This document shows positions 40,584-51,400 of a stretch of DNA of 64,000 bases, one piece after another. Below the pieces are notes generated by a model. It had not been told where the DNA came from. It saw only the letters and a list, made by a program, of their open reading frames with translations, and did not search any database. The stretch is taken from NCBI GenBank assembly GCA_001766655.1, contig MJCC01000003.1, forward strand, positions 402,507 to 466,506, in the 5' to 3' direction. A program made the position numbers and the translations under genes. This DNA comes from Phytomonas francai (Eukaryota; Euglenozoa; Kinetoplastea; Trypanosomatida; Trypanosomatidae). Positions within the stretch are counted from its first letter, which is position 1, and every line of letters begins with the position of its first letter.

Positions 40584-41873
40584 TTAGGTCGTGATAACCC
40601 CACGCCGCTTTTCGATCGTGCCGCTTGGCACGTTGAAGGCGCGCATGAGCTTCTCGACGAACTGGAGGTCATCGCAGATCGCCTTCCCGGGGCTATCCGA
40701 GACCTTCGCGACCGGGCGCCCCTGGCAGCGCACCATCTTGATCACGATGTTGAGCCGCTTGACGCCGTCGAGGGTGCAGCTGAGGTAGGTCCCGATCCCG
40801 CACATGACGTTGGTCTCGTCCTTAAACCGCGCGTGGAGGGCGGCGGCCTTGTCGAGGTTGAGCCCGTCGGAGAAGACGAGCACCTTCTGCCGGGGGTCGA
40901 TCCCGAGCGCGCGGTAGTGCGCGATGGCCTTGGTCGCCCACGCGACGGGGTCGCCGCTGTCCTGGCGGAGCCCGCCGTACGCGGCCGCGAGCGCCGGCGT
41001 GAAGTCCGCGAGGAAGGCGTCCATGGTGATGCAGTCGGTGAGGGCGATGCCGAGGCAGTCGGGGTACTCCGCGAGCCAGCCGCGGAGCGCCGCCGTCTGC
41101 GAGCCCCGCAGGTCGGGCGCGAGCTGCTGGAAGGCCTGGAACCACTCGTGGGCCTGCGTGCCCACCGGCGCGAGCCCGACGCGCCGCGCGAGGTCGCAGT
41201 TGCTCGTCCCGACGAGGTGCCGCGCGAAGCGGGGGTCGGCGTGCAGGGCGCGCACCACCGCCTCGTGCACCGCCCGGCTGAACCGCCGCCGCGAGCCGAA
41301 GTCCGCGACGCGGAAGCCCGCCAGCGCCGCGCCGTCGTGCGCGGCGAAAAACGCGCCCAGGTTCCGCTCGAGCGCCGCGAGCGCCGCGGCGACCCCCCCC
41401 CTCCCCCCGCCGCCGGGGTGCCGCGCCGCCTGCACGACCTCGCTGATGATCGCCAGAAGCGGGATCTCCCACAGAATCGTCTCCACCCACGGCCCCTCCA
41501 CGAGGACGACCAGCCGCGTCGGCCCCGGCCCGGGCCCCGCGCGCACGGTGACCTGCCCCGGGTTGAACCGGTACCCCCGCAGGTAGTCGAGGTAGTCCCG
41601 CTTAAACGGGGGGAGCCCGGCGAGGTAGTCGTACTCCTCCCCGCTCAGCTCCAGCGAGGCCATCGCGTCGACCTGCGCGCGAATCGCCCCGGCGTACTCG
41701 CCGAGGAGGTCGTTATCGCGCGAGTTGAACTCGTAGGCGGCGTGGACGGACGGGTTCTGGTGGAAGACGGCCTGCTGCATATACAACTTGTACACGTCGG
41801 TGTCGAGGATTGAGGTGATAATCGGGGGCGCCGGGGTCGGGCCCGGAGATGACTTCTCCCCCATCTTCTCCAT
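40584..41873 (-). CDS. NAPRT: nicotinate phosphoribosyltransferase
   Basis: From the ATG at 41871-41873 this is a 429-residue protein of the bacterial-type (PncB) nicotinate phosphoribosyltransferase family. It joins nicotinic acid to phosphoribosyl pyrophosphate to make nicotinate mononucleotide, the first step of NAD salvage. The N-terminal signature TDVYKLYMQQAVF with the following AAYEFNSRD is canonical. GTSNCDLA (middle), DCITMDAF, RQDSGDP and VFSDGLNLDKA supply the phosphate-, nicotinate- and ribose-binding residues, and GIGTYLS near the end is present. Kinetoplastids depend on NAD salvage, so the gene is expected. It is unusually GC-rich, over stretches almost free of A and T at third positions, and the opposite strand is consequently open for over 450 codons. 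The frame is open for 14 codons upstream of this ATG without another ATG. Confidence 0.95.
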   Translation of the reverse strand: MEKMGEKSSPGPTPAPPIITSILDTDVYKLYMQQAVFHQNPSVHAAYEFNSRDNDLLGEYAGAIRAQVDAMASLELSGEEYDYLAGLPPFKRDYLDYLRGYRFNPGQVTVRAGPGPGPTRLVVLVEGPWVETILWEIPLLAIISEVVQAARHPGGGGRGGVAAALAALERNLGAFFAAHDGAALAGFRVADFGSRRRFSRAVHEAVVRALHADPRFARHLVGTSNCDLARRVGLAPVGTQAHEWFQAFQQLAPDLRGSQTAALRGWLAEYPDCLGIALTDCITMDAFLADFTPALAAAYGGLRQDSGDPVAWATKAIAHYRALGIDPRQKVLVFSDGLNLDKAAALHARFKDETNVMCGIGTYLSCTLDGVKRLNIVIKMVRCQGRPVAKVSDSPGKAICDDLQFVEKLMRAFNVPSGTIEKRRGVITT

Positions 41874-41948
41874 GTCGGCACGCCGCCAAGAACCAGCAAT
41901 GGAATGGATAAGCAAATCTAAATAGGATTATATATATATATCTATATA

Positions 41949-41990
<42 letters not shown>

Positions 41991-42109
41991 AAGGAATACA
42001 AGAAAATATGCTTTTGTGATATCTTTTTCTTCAAGGATGGGTACTTCTTACGAAGAAAAGGCTGAAATATTAGGATAATTGAAGAATACTAGCTACCAAA
42101 GGTTATACT
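41874..42109. repeat. TA then TG dinucleotide repeat
   Basis: Upstream of the nicotinate phosphoribosyltransferase gene lies a TA/TC run (about 41927-41963) passing directly into a TG run (about 41963-41990). On the coding strand this reads CA then TA. Confidence 0.8.
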
Positions 42110-43331
42110 AGAGAGGGGAAGGTTATTGCGATATTGTTTGGCATGGACGCAGGTAACCCACCGAAGTCTAGGATGTCGTCATAGCGCCATCCTACTTAAA
42201 TGGTTATAGCAGATGGGAATGAATCCCATGCATTTTTTTCCGACAACCTCTAATCCAGTGGAACGGGGATTAACAGAAACCAACTTGGGGATTTATCGGT
42301 ATCCCCCCCCCCCCCCCCTTTCTTTCACTCCCACGAACAGCGAAACTTGTGAAGTTGATGAATAATTGCCTTCCCCCACCTCTCGTGGAGCATTCCAAGA
42401 TTCCCACTAAACACAGATGCACGGGACGGCATGCGTGAAACCCTCCTCAAACTAAATAATGTTGAGGTTAGGGAGTTGCTGCCGCTGAATTACAGTTTTC
42501 CTACCTCATCTAGTATATCGGAATGTCAGAAGCCCCCACGCATTAACGTCTTCCGTTCGGCATCAAGGGCAATGGATTACAAGCTCTGTGGATGTGAATT
42601 GCGCCGCTTGATTAAGACTATAGGGATGGGAAGGGGAGAGGAAATCCATTCCTTGATGGGCTCCTGGTATAGTCAATGGTACCAAGAGGCGGCGTACGCA
42701 CATCCCTTGATGTGTGCGTCGGTTCGTATTTTCCTTCCTTTTACGAATAGCAATTGTGGCTATCTGCTAAAGCGTTATCATCCTATTATCTCTTCAACAA
42801 TAAGAGTTTCACCTTACGAAAGGAAGCTAGGCGAGAGAAAGAGAATATGTCGGCAAAGAATAGCGGTAAAAGCATGGATGGAAAGTCACCGTAAGCAATG
42901 AACGAACGATTACAACCATATGAAAAGAACGTAAAACTTTATTTAAGAGCCAATGGGATATAGACGTGTGTGCACGCATGGATATATTACGCGGTTTGTC
43001 ATTTGCGAGGAAGTCGGGACGCCTTACCGAAATTCCTAGCACGGAATCGAGGGGGACGCCGAGTGTTGGCAACCTTTTTCCTTCGCCTTAGGTCGTCGTC
43101 AATGACTATGATAAGCCAGTGAACCCAAGAACCCCATCTCGTGGTGAGGCCTTGAATGTCGCTTTCCCTTGTAATAATCCTTCCAGTGCTCCATACTATG
43201 TTGTCGGATTCGATAATCGTCATCGAACCGCAATCACCGGCGAGAAGGGAGCAACCTCTCTGAAACTAGTATGTCATACATCGCTTCACAAAACGATACT
43301 CTTAAATAATCCATACTATGTATATTTTTTA
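42110..43331. other. hairpin-rich island, possible non-coding RNA cluster
   Basis: A 1.2-kb region of near-balanced base composition, unlike the AT-rich spacers around it. Perfect stems include TAGGATG (42169-42175) with CATCCTA (42188-42194), and ATGGGA (42213-42218) with TCCCAT (42224-42229). CACATC (42699-42704) pairs with GATGTG (42709-42714), extended past a small bulge. A plus-strand C16 run sits at 42303-42318, and a ten-base direct repeat ends at 43200 and 43320. The plus strand has a 156-codon frame at 42431-42901 against the direction of all other genes. It shows no recognisable domain. A cluster of small RNAs, or a decayed gene or mobile element, are the candidates. Confidence 0.35.
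42303..42318. repeat. C16 run
   Basis: Homopolymer inside the hairpin-rich island upstream of the nicotinate phosphoribosyltransferase gene. Confidence 0.9.
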
Positions 43332-46028
43332 TCAGCGAAAATCTTCCGCAGCCATCAAAATCTGTGTAATAACTTTCAGCACCATGAGAAAGGAATTAAA
43401 GGCCTCATCGCATTGCGCGTGATCGTCCGCCGTAACCGAGCTCAACTGGCGCCACACGTTGGGAAGCTCGCTCATGAATACCAGCAACTCACGCAGGCAA
43501 TGTTTATCAGGGGCCTTTGCCACCACGCTCTCGGCGGGGCATGCATCAAGGGCTTGACTACCATTCACGGCGCCCACGGACGCTCCCGGGGTGGATCCCC
43601 AATCCTCCCCGCCGCGCGAGCCCCCTTTCGCGTCGACTTTCTCGCCACCCCGAAGGGCGGGGCTGGTCCTCGTCCGGGGTGGTCGTTCGCCGACGCTTTC
43701 TGCTTTCCTCACCTCGCGCGGGCCTTTCTCGGGCGAGCCCCGTCGATTCGAAAAGCCCTCGCCAAAGTGCGGCATCGACATCGATTTCGGGAGGCCGACC
43801 GCGCAGGAGGAGAGGCGGGGCTTTGACTTCCACGCGGTCCCCGCGTCGGACCGCCCCGCGCCCCGTTTGCGGGCGTCCTCGCGCGATCGCGGCGCCGCCG
43901 TCGGCGGGGGTGCGAGGGCCGCGCTCTCTTCCTCTTTTTCCTCCTCCCCGGGCGGCGTTCGCGCGCGTTTGGAGGCCGGCGAGGCCGACCGCGCGCGTCC
44001 GCGGGGCCTCGGCGAGGGCCGCGGGGACCTCGGGGAGCCCTGCGAGGCCGCGCTTTTCGCGAGCGGCGACCCCGCCCCCCCCCCTCCCCCTTCCTGCGCG
44101 CCCAGCGCCTCGAGCGCGGCGAAGATGCGGTGGTAAAAAACCTCGAGCGCGTCGTTGATGCTGCGGCCGCCGCCGATGCACGCCATCATCCGGGCGAGGT
44201 GCCGCATCGTCTGCGGGAACTCGAGGACGAAACGGCGGCTGAAGGCGGGATCGCCGGCGGGCCCTGGGGGGTCGCCCGCGGCCTGCGAAAAAGCCCCCGC
44301 GGCCGCCGTCGGCGAGGAGGAGGCGGGGGAGCCCGCGAGGCTGGCGCTCGCGGCGGCCTTTTCCCCCGCCGAGTTCGGCATCACGGCGCGCTGGACCTCG
44401 TCGAGCTGGACCTGCCAGCGCGTGCGCATGGCCTCGTTAAAGACTCCCTGATGGAGCTCCGCGAGCACGCGGTGCTCCTCGAGCAGCCCCGCGAGGCGAC
44501 TCACCCCGGCGCTGAAGGCGGGGTCGAGGAAGAGCAGCGAGTCATCGCACCAGAGCGACATGACCGCGCTGCAGAGCGCGCAGACCTCGTCGTAGCCCGG
44601 CAGGCGATCGGAGAGGCGGCCTCGGAGGCCGTGGTAGCTGCCGAAGACCGCCGCGCCGTAGTGGAAGGCCAGGGGGTCGGGCACCCCCAAGCACCGCTTC
44701 ACCGCCGCCAGGACGGAGACCCCTGGCGGCACGATCGCGTGGTCCTTCCCGTGGTAGATCGCAATCAGCGACGCGCACACCCGTCTGATGTTCTCCCGCT
44801 GCCTCTGGAGCGAGGCGGGCGGGATCTGGGCGAGGTGGGCCGCCATCCGCTCCAGGTCCTTGCCCTCGCCAGGCGCGCCCCCGCGCTGGAAGAGCCCACG
44901 ACCCTTCCGGTCCTCCTCCGTCCCCGTCGCCGGCTCGAAGTGCGTCGTTTTCGTACCGAAATAGTACCGAAAGACGACAGGGTCGACGGCGTAGTAGAGC
45001 TCCACAAGCCTCCGACGATCGGAGATGGGGATGGGAAGGTAGTTGCTGGAGAGAAACACGTAGGGCGTGCTGAGCGCGTGCTTCATCGCCTTCGTTAGGT
45101 AATTATAAAAGTCGTACTGCTCCTCGACCTCCTCGAGCAGAAGCTCGGTCAGCGTTGTGGCCCCGACGGAGGCAAAGGATCGATCCTGCCCTGCGGACTC
45201 AACAGCCGCTTCTTGCTCCAACTTGAAGAGGTACGCTCGGTATTCCCGATAGTTAAAGTAAACGTTTCGCGAAAGACCCAGCATGAAGGGATTTTCGGGT
45301 GGAAAGCTATCCACAACGTGTTTTCGGCAAGAAGTAGCCTCCGCATGACTGCCGTGTGCGTGCTGGTGTCTATGGGGCGCTTTCTTCCGATGTAATAGGT
45401 CTCGGGGATCCGAAAGAGACTGCGCTTGCGCGTACCCGGCGGCGACGGCCAGGGTCGCGAGGGAGGGAAATCCTTCCTCGAGCGAGTTCAGCAGCCAGTC
45501 CTCCGCGCCGCCCCCGCAATACTTGCAAAACCCGTCGGAGTCGTGCGTGCATTTCGCGTGCGAACTCCGACGCCTCGTAGGGGTGCCGCGCTGTCGGTTT
45601 GGCAGGGTGTGGGCGTGGTGGGCATGCGCATGGCGTTCAGCACGAGGCTGCGTTTTTCGTTTCCTACGCGAAGGGGGGATTTGCTGCTGCTCGGAGGCCT
45701 CGGGCTTCGCGTCGTCGAGGAATTCCCCAGGCGGCGCGTTCCGCGGGGGGGCCGCCGTCTTCTCGCCGTTTGCCTCCCCACCCTTCTCCGGCGAGGGGCT
45801 CTCGTTGGAGGAAACGTGGGAGGGCGGCAGCGAGGGCACCGGACTCGACGTGCTCGCGGACAGCGAGGGGGTCCCGCAGGACTTGCGCCTGCCATCCGGC
45901 AAGAGGATCGATTTGAGGTAATCGACCCCCTCATCCACGGTGCATCCCGCGAGGTAGCAGTGAAATATATCGAAGTTGATCCTAGAGGGCCATGTTGTAC
46001 GGGAGTGCATGGACACACATATTGACAT
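43332..46028 (-). CDS. large protein of unknown function
   Basis: An 898-residue protein starts at the ATG at 46026-46028, six bases after a splice-type AG; a second in-frame ATG lies six codons on. The N-terminal 40 residues look folded. Residues about 50-190 are disordered and basic, with His-rich repeats and four cysteines near residues 160-172. Residues about 240-640 form the conserved-looking core, rich in helices and aromatic residues, including FLSSNYLPIPISDRRRL, YYAVDPVVFRYYFG and GYDEVCALCSAVMSLW. The C-terminal third is low in complexity and Arg/Ser/Pro-rich, then ends in a short helical segment. I did not recognise the family. No membrane span or catalytic motif is evident. The core is distinctive enough that a structure search should settle it. 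Confidence 0.85.
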   Translation of the reverse strand: MSICVSMHSRTTWPSRINFDIFHCYLAGCTVDEGVDYLKSILLPDGRRKSCGTPSLSASTSSPVPSLPPSHVSSNESPSPEKGGEANGEKTAAPPRNAPPGEFLDDAKPEASEQQQIPPSRRKRKTQPRAERHAHAHHAHTLPNRQRGTPTRRRSSHAKCTHDSDGFCKYCGGGAEDWLLNSLEEGFPSLATLAVAAGYAQAQSLSDPRDLLHRKKAPHRHQHAHGSHAEATSCRKHVVDSFPPENPFMLGLSRNVYFNYREYRAYLFKLEQEAAVESAGQDRSFASVGATTLTELLLEEVEEQYDFYNYLTKAMKHALSTPYVFLSSNYLPIPISDRRRLVELYYAVDPVVFRYYFGTKTTHFEPATGTEEDRKGRGLFQRGGAPGEGKDLERMAAHLAQIPPASLQRQRENIRRVCASLIAIYHGKDHAIVPPGVSVLAAVKRCLGVPDPLAFHYGAAVFGSYHGLRGRLSDRLPGYDEVCALCSAVMSLWCDDSLLFLDPAFSAGVSRLAGLLEEHRVLAELHQGVFNEAMRTRWQVQLDEVQRAVMPNSAGEKAAASASLAGSPASSSPTAAAGAFSQAAGDPPGPAGDPAFSRRFVLEFPQTMRHLARMMACIGGGRSINDALEVFYHRIFAALEALGAQEGGGGGAGSPLAKSAASQGSPRSPRPSPRPRGRARSASPASKRARTPPGEEEKEEESAALAPPPTAAPRSREDARKRGAGRSDAGTAWKSKPRLSSCAVGLPKSMSMPHFGEGFSNRRGSPEKGPREVRKAESVGERPPRTRTSPALRGGEKVDAKGGSRGGEDWGSTPGASVGAVNGSQALDACPAESVVAKAPDKHCLRELLVFMSELPNVWRQLSSVTADDHAQCDEAFNSFLMVLKVITQILMAAEDFR

Positions 46029-46034
46029 CGACCA

Positions 46035-46050
46035 CTAAAAGGGAGGAAAT
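46035..46050 (-). promoter_or_regulatory. probable trans-splice acceptor
   Basis: A minus-strand pyrimidine tract (46037-46049) ends in an AG at 46035-46036, six bases before the start codon of the 898-residue protein. Confidence 0.6.
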
Positions 46051-46423
46051 ACTAGCAATAGCGCTTGATAGTGATTTCTTACTATAAAAATGTGAGTGCC
46101 TAGGTGTGTATGGCTATATAATAATAATAATAATAATGATGATGATGATAATAATAATAATAATTACTTTTGATACTTTAACCTAGCTATCTCAAGAAGC
46201 TTTTTTAAAATAGCAAGCGAGTAAAGCAATCGAAAAAAGCAAAATTCAAGTTCGGGTAGGGGGTAAGCTTCTGAACGTGAAAATACTCGCTAAAAAAACA
46301 ACTCTAAGGGTAATGCTTTCCACCTCTTTGTGTGATTATGCGTTTGTTTTGCCATTAAAGTCAGATCCCTACTTTACAGGTCATTGCCTTTTCACTTGAT
46401 CCCACTCTTACACAGCAAAATGC
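46051..46423. other. AT-rich spacer with trinucleotide repeat
   Basis: Spacer between the 898-residue gene and the Rpr2-like gene. An AAT/ATG trinucleotide repeat spans about 46111-46163. No gene was recognised. Confidence 0.65.
46111..46163. repeat. AAT/ATG trinucleotide repeat
   Basis: Interrupted trinucleotide repeat just upstream of the 898-residue gene. Confidence 0.85.
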
Positions 46424-47833
46424 TTAAAATCCAAGCTTGGCCATCATATCCAAGACCCTTTTACCTGACTGCTGAGCAGGAGCGGGGGCTCGTGAGTTGC
46501 TTTTCACCTCCCCACGCGGCCTGCCTGCCTGTTTGTTCTTTGAACTGGGTTCTAACACACTTTGAATGGCAGACGGCGATGCCGAAGCTAAGGCACCGCG
46601 TTGTGGAGGGTGCTTCAGCTTCTCTTGCTTTAAATGGACTCCTTTATTAATGGGATGCGCTTTGGCTACCTCTGAAACTGGCGTTTTATTATGGTGTGGG
46701 GGCGTTTCTCCCTGTGGTTGTAGTGGCTTCTGTTTCCTCAGAGGCTCAGGAGCCGGGGTGGGCTTGGACTTCGCACCACCACGCCGTGCCGGCCCCTTTG
46801 GTATATCAAAATTTAACTTTTGACGAGGTGCAGAGGCCGACGTCGACGGGGCTTTTTCGATGATAGAAGTCGTTTTAGTCGGCCCATCGCTGGTCGAAAT
46901 CGTTTTTTTAATTGTGGAGCCGCTCTTCTTCGCCGCGCGACGCGACCACCGCGTACGCTTACGCCGACGTTGCTTAACCTTACAGCGCTCCGTAATGCGG
47001 TGGAGGTGATGCGCAACCAAACGGTTTTGCTCTTCAAAAATGTCTTCCACCCGCTCATTGCGGGGACCCAAGACGGCGCGCGATGCGGCCGAGCAGCTCG
47101 GCGCTGCCATTTCCCTTTCCACAGGCCCGACCCGCGGTGTTTGCCGGCACGTCTTTTCCTTTTGGAGCCTCGCTACCGCTCGACGCGATTGCAGCCGAAA
47201 ACAGAGGGCGCACACCTTTACCTTGCTGGAAGGGCTCGCCGTCCTCCGCACGGGATGGCCGGGCTGAGGGATGGGAAGGGGCCCCACGTAAAGCGTCGTG
47301 GATGCCGCTCGCGAGGTCTTCGCGGACGCGCCGATCAAACAAAGCCCACAGCGCGGACACCATCGTCGGCGCGCCTTGCCCATTCGCCAGATATGCTGCG
47401 CCCGCCCGGCGTGGGCGCCTCGCGAGAGCGCCTTTTTACCGCGAAAGGCCGGCCCCAGCGGCTTCGCCCCCCCCCTCCGCAGCGCGTGGGAGCCGTAGTG
47501 GGCGGAGAGATCGGCCTGCAGGGAGTCGACGACGCGCGCGTCGAGGAGGCCGCGAGCCTGCGGTGGGGCCCCGGACGACGTTGGTGAGTCGTTAGGGCGC
47601 TTCACGGATGCCTCGGAGGCGGCCGCCCTCCGAGGGGGTTCGACATCCGTCGACTCGCCGCGCTGCCTGCGAGGGGGGGGGGGGTTTCGCACCCCTCCGC
47701 TCAGTACGGCGCGTGAAAGGGAGGCGCACATGCCCGCACCGAGGAGCTGCACGTATAGCTCGAGAGGCGGCGGTGAGCTCTTCGCCAGTAGATTCCTGAC
47801 GTGTAGAGTACTGCACAACATATCCTCCGTCAT
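46424..47833 (-). CDS. Rpr2/Rpp21-like zinc-ribbon protein
   Basis: From the ATG at 47831-47833 this is a 469-residue protein. After an N-terminal helix (MLCSTLHVRNLLA) and a disordered stretch there is a helix containing ARAQHIWRMGKARRRW. A zinc-ribbon pattern follows: CPRCG near residue 175 and CALCF about 45 residues later. A basic helix then C-x2-C...C-x2-C is the Rpr2/Rpp21/Snm1 layout, found in protein subunits of RNase P and RNase MRP and in related small proteins. The remaining 250 residues are Lys/Arg/Pro/Ser-rich and disordered, and nuclear or nucleolar in character. The known family members are far shorter. The frame stays open for 14 codons upstream without an ATG. Domain call moderate; role in RNA processing inferred. 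Confidence 0.55.
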   Translation of the reverse strand: MTEDMLCSTLHVRNLLAKSSPPPLELYVQLLGAGMCASLSRAVLSGGVRNPPPPRRQRGESTDVEPPRRAAASEASVKRPNDSPTSSGAPPQARGLLDARVVDSLQADLSAHYGSHALRRGGAKPLGPAFRGKKALSRGAHAGRAQHIWRMGKARRRWCPRCGLCLIGASAKTSRAASTTLYVGPLPIPQPGHPVRRTASPSSKVKVCALCFRLQSRRAVARLQKEKTCRQTPRVGPVEREMAAPSCSAASRAVLGPRNERVEDIFEEQNRLVAHHLHRITERCKVKQRRRKRTRWSRRAAKKSGSTIKKTISTSDGPTKTTSIIEKAPSTSASAPRQKLNFDIPKGPARRGGAKSKPTPAPEPLRKQKPLQPQGETPPHHNKTPVSEVAKAHPINKGVHLKQEKLKHPPQRGALASASPSAIQSVLEPSSKNKQAGRPRGEVKSNSRAPAPAQQSGKRVLDMMAKLGF

Positions 47834-48004
47834 CGTGGAGTTAGCATCGACGGAGTGAAACAACACCACCAACAATAGATCCCGATTGGAGATAGGGGTA
47901 ACTTGCGAAAAGGTAGATTGTGTGTTGAACCAAAAGGGTACCGTTTAAACAGATAATTTAAGAAAGGAGGTAGTAAAAATGCACACGTGAAATTTCTGAG
48001 TGTG

Positions 48005-48041
<37 letters not shown>

Positions 48042-48492
48042 GTTTGAATCGTTTCCTCGAAGTTGAGAGAACACGGTTTCTTAGAACCCACACAGGCCAA
48101 TGCATTAAATACTCAAACAAAATAGAAAAGTTCATTGAGCGGCATGTCCCTGTTTCTCACTCTTTTTTCTTTACAGTGTTGATACGTTTTTTTTTTTAGA
48201 CATTAAAAAAAAGCACCACAGAGGGGGAGACCGGTAAAAAAGGATAGGGTGTAGTAAATGAAGATCCAAAATTGAAGGAATCAAAATATACATTTCAACG
48301 TCTTTTTTTTTACAGTTACATGGGAAAATATAACAACTAGAAATAGTGATAGTAGAAAAAGAAAAGGTCGAAAAAAACGCATTTCGTTTTAGCAAATTCA
48401 CTAGAAGAAGTCACAAATAGTTCAAAGTAAGTAAATACATATTTTTATGATAAGCAAAGGACTATAACGCATCCACCAGGTCCTTTTTTTTA
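47834..48492. other. AT-rich spacer with TA repeat
   Basis: Spacer between the Rpr2-like gene and the IQ-motif gene. A TA run lies at about 48009-48039, and T runs near 48190-48200 and 48304-48313. No gene was recognised. Confidence 0.6.
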
Positions 48493-51400
48493 TTACATAT
48501 GAGGGGGGGGCATATGCTTCCCTAAGTTTTTACTTCTTTTCTGTTTTTGTGCCTTCTTTTTAGATCCTTTTATCCATCCAATATCATTAAGTCCAGGCAT
48601 TAACGTCCTTGATGCTGGCCATATATCCTTCCTTGAGGCTGAATCTACATTATGACTACAGTTCCCTGGTGAGTTCTTTTGCAGAATCTCACTCAATGGA
48701 GACCTCCCTATGGTGTTAGGGCTTCCTTTACCCCCCGTGCGGGCCGTCCTTTCAGGGTCCGTTTGTTGATCGTGGCCTATGCTGGAGTCTTGTTCAGAAG
48801 ATAATGGCATTTTCTGGTTTAATTTTTCAGTCCCTGACGTCGACGATGTCCTCGACACTGCCACCTCTTGGAGGGCTCGCTGAATTTCGTGCTGCGTCTG
48901 CTCCCTCGTGAGCACCGACGAGGCGAGCTTTGCGAGAAGACACTGGTGGCTTTCATGAAGAAGGTCATCAGGAGGGATAAACCATCCAAAGCGCTCGTGA
49001 AGCTCGTCTTGCTGACGTTGCCATCGCGCACGGGAGCTGATATTTAATGTGCTCTTGTTTAGAACAACATTCTGGAAAAAACTTAACTTCTTCTTCGATA
49101 ACTCCACGTCTTCTTTGGGAAGTTCGCCTTCCTCCGTGGTTTTGAGGGTCTTGGTAGACGGAGTCGTTGAGTGTGCTTTTTCGTCGTTCTCGCTCACCAG
49201 TCTTTGTGAGTCTCTGTCGCTTGCTTCCGATTGCTTCGAAACATGCCACGACGGCCAGGCGATTTCGTTGAGGCGCGACACCATACGGGACATCAACTGA
49301 GAGCTATCCTCCGTAGGCACCCCCATGCTGTCATCAGGCCCCGAAGCGAAGCTCTGCTCGCGAATCCACATAATGAACTTATCGATATCATCCATCAAGG
49401 CTAGAGAGGGCAGGTGATCCCTTACAGACGAAGGAGCGGATGATGTCCGCCCACTGTTGCACGAGGTTCGACGCGATTGTTGGCTCCCGTGCTGATACGC
49501 GAACGCGTCGCGGAGCGCTTGCTTCGCGACCCATTCGCGATACGCCACTCGTCGTGCGTCCCATAGCTCATTAATAAGCTCTATCTTGTAATTGTTCGAC
49601 GTGACCATATGCTGCTGCAGAAAACTGTTGATGATCGTTTCGATTTGGCCGGCCGCGGAGAACAGGGGTCGGTAGTACTGCAGTCTGAACCGGGACCCCA
49701 CCTCCAACTGCCTCCACTGCCGCAGCATCTTCTGGAGCGCGCGCCGCTTCTTGAGCACACAGGTTCGCAAGAAGCGCTGGATGACACCGACGGCATTCAG
49801 AACTTTACGCACGGCACGCTTCTGCTCCTGAGCTTTGATAAGTTTCAACGCAAAATTAATGAGGAGGTCAGCCGCCACCTGCAATTCGGCAGGATCATGG
49901 AGCATGGCCCACTTGAAGAGCTTAGGCTGTTTGTAACGCCACAGTGCTTCGATTGGCAAAAGCTCACGGGCGCCAAGAGACACTCCCTCAAGCTTCCCAC
50001 TAGAGAGTTCGGCCTCTTTCAATTTAGCTAGGTCGCCTGATTGTTCTTCTAGCACCCCTGTAAGGGATAAGGTCGGCGTCAGACGCCTCTCTCTATCATG
50101 TTTATACATAGGAGATCCCACCATGGAGGTGTTTCTTTTGCGTCTTAGTTTTTGATTCTTCGCAGCTGCGTCCAAAATTATATATGGGGCAAGTGTAAAA
50201 GCTCTTGTCAAGGCCCCAGGAAGGCACTCCCACAGCAGTTGCTGGACCTTCTGAGGCGGAACTAGTTGGTATGCGGTGGCATCAACCTCATCCTCTTTCG
50301 TCGGTTGACCGTTTTCCTCCTCCTCGTCCTTTTCGTCTGGTAATAATGAAAATGTCTGAACGATGATGCCGCCTCCGAATGATTTGGAAATAGATGCATA
50401 CTCGCGAAGTAGCATCCTGACGTTTTTTGTCATCACTGCGACCTCGGGCGCACCATTGCGACCATCGTTTTTAGGATTTTCGTAGAAGTTAACGGAGGTA
50501 TGCAACACACGCGCTTCCTCTCTGAAGGGTACGCCATCGAATACGTAGCGCTCAGAAACTGGATCCACTAGCATCCCTAACGAGTATATCAGTCCTTCTG
50601 AGGTTACCGCCTCCAGTGAGAAAGCCCAGCATGAGCAATCAAAACCTTGTTCCGACGAACTGCTATTTGCGCCTTCCAGCGCTTCAAACCATTCATCCGA
50701 AAATTGGAGTCCATTATGGAGGTCTTTGAATTCAAAGTTTTCATGGTTCAAAATTCTGATAGCCTCATCCTCCTCGTCGGTGTCAACGGCCTCCCCGTAG
50801 AAGTGATCCTCAGCAATACTCGGGCGCGATATATTTGCGTAGCCTTCCTCTGTTAGAATGAGGTCGTGGCTATCCTCGGTGTAGACGCGTGGGAAGCTTT
50901 CGCACAACGTCAGAGATTCTAAATTCGTGTCGAGCGCCGGCTTCGCCTCCGACGACCACTGCACCGTGGAGTGGCGCGATGCGAAGGCGCCGCCGCCCTG
51001 GTGGGACCGCGCATCATCGACCAACCGCACTAACGGTGGGAAATATGGGTTTTTTGAAGAAAAGCCGCTTCCGCTAGAGGCGCTAGGGCCATTGATCGTT
51101 GCGATGGCTTTGGGTCGCGACACCAACAGCCCCTCCACAAGAGGCTGGGTCGAGCTCATGTGCGATGACGAGATGGAATGCGGCGCAAAGGGCGTTGAGT
51201 TTGAGTCTAGGAGCGTTAATTGACCTCTCTCGTCCTCCACCAGGGACTCAAAATACGGGACTTCCTTCTCATCAGGGTTGAATGAGGTCGCCGAGCGTGA
51301 GATGATCTGGCTTGAGTTATTGGTGTAGATGAACTCCTTGTTTTCGGCTATCACCTGCTGCATCGCGTGTGCCTCGACCTCCTTTCCGAGCCACCAAAGG

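Noticed and set aside
40449..41813. Plus-strand open frame of 454 codons opposite nicotinate phosphoribosyltransferase
   Set aside because: Same cause: extreme GC content of the real gene keeps the opposite strand open. No recognisable protein.
42431..42901. Plus-strand 156-codon frame as a gene
   Set aside because: It runs against all other genes, has no recognised domain and no clear splice tract. It is noted only as part of the hairpin-rich island.
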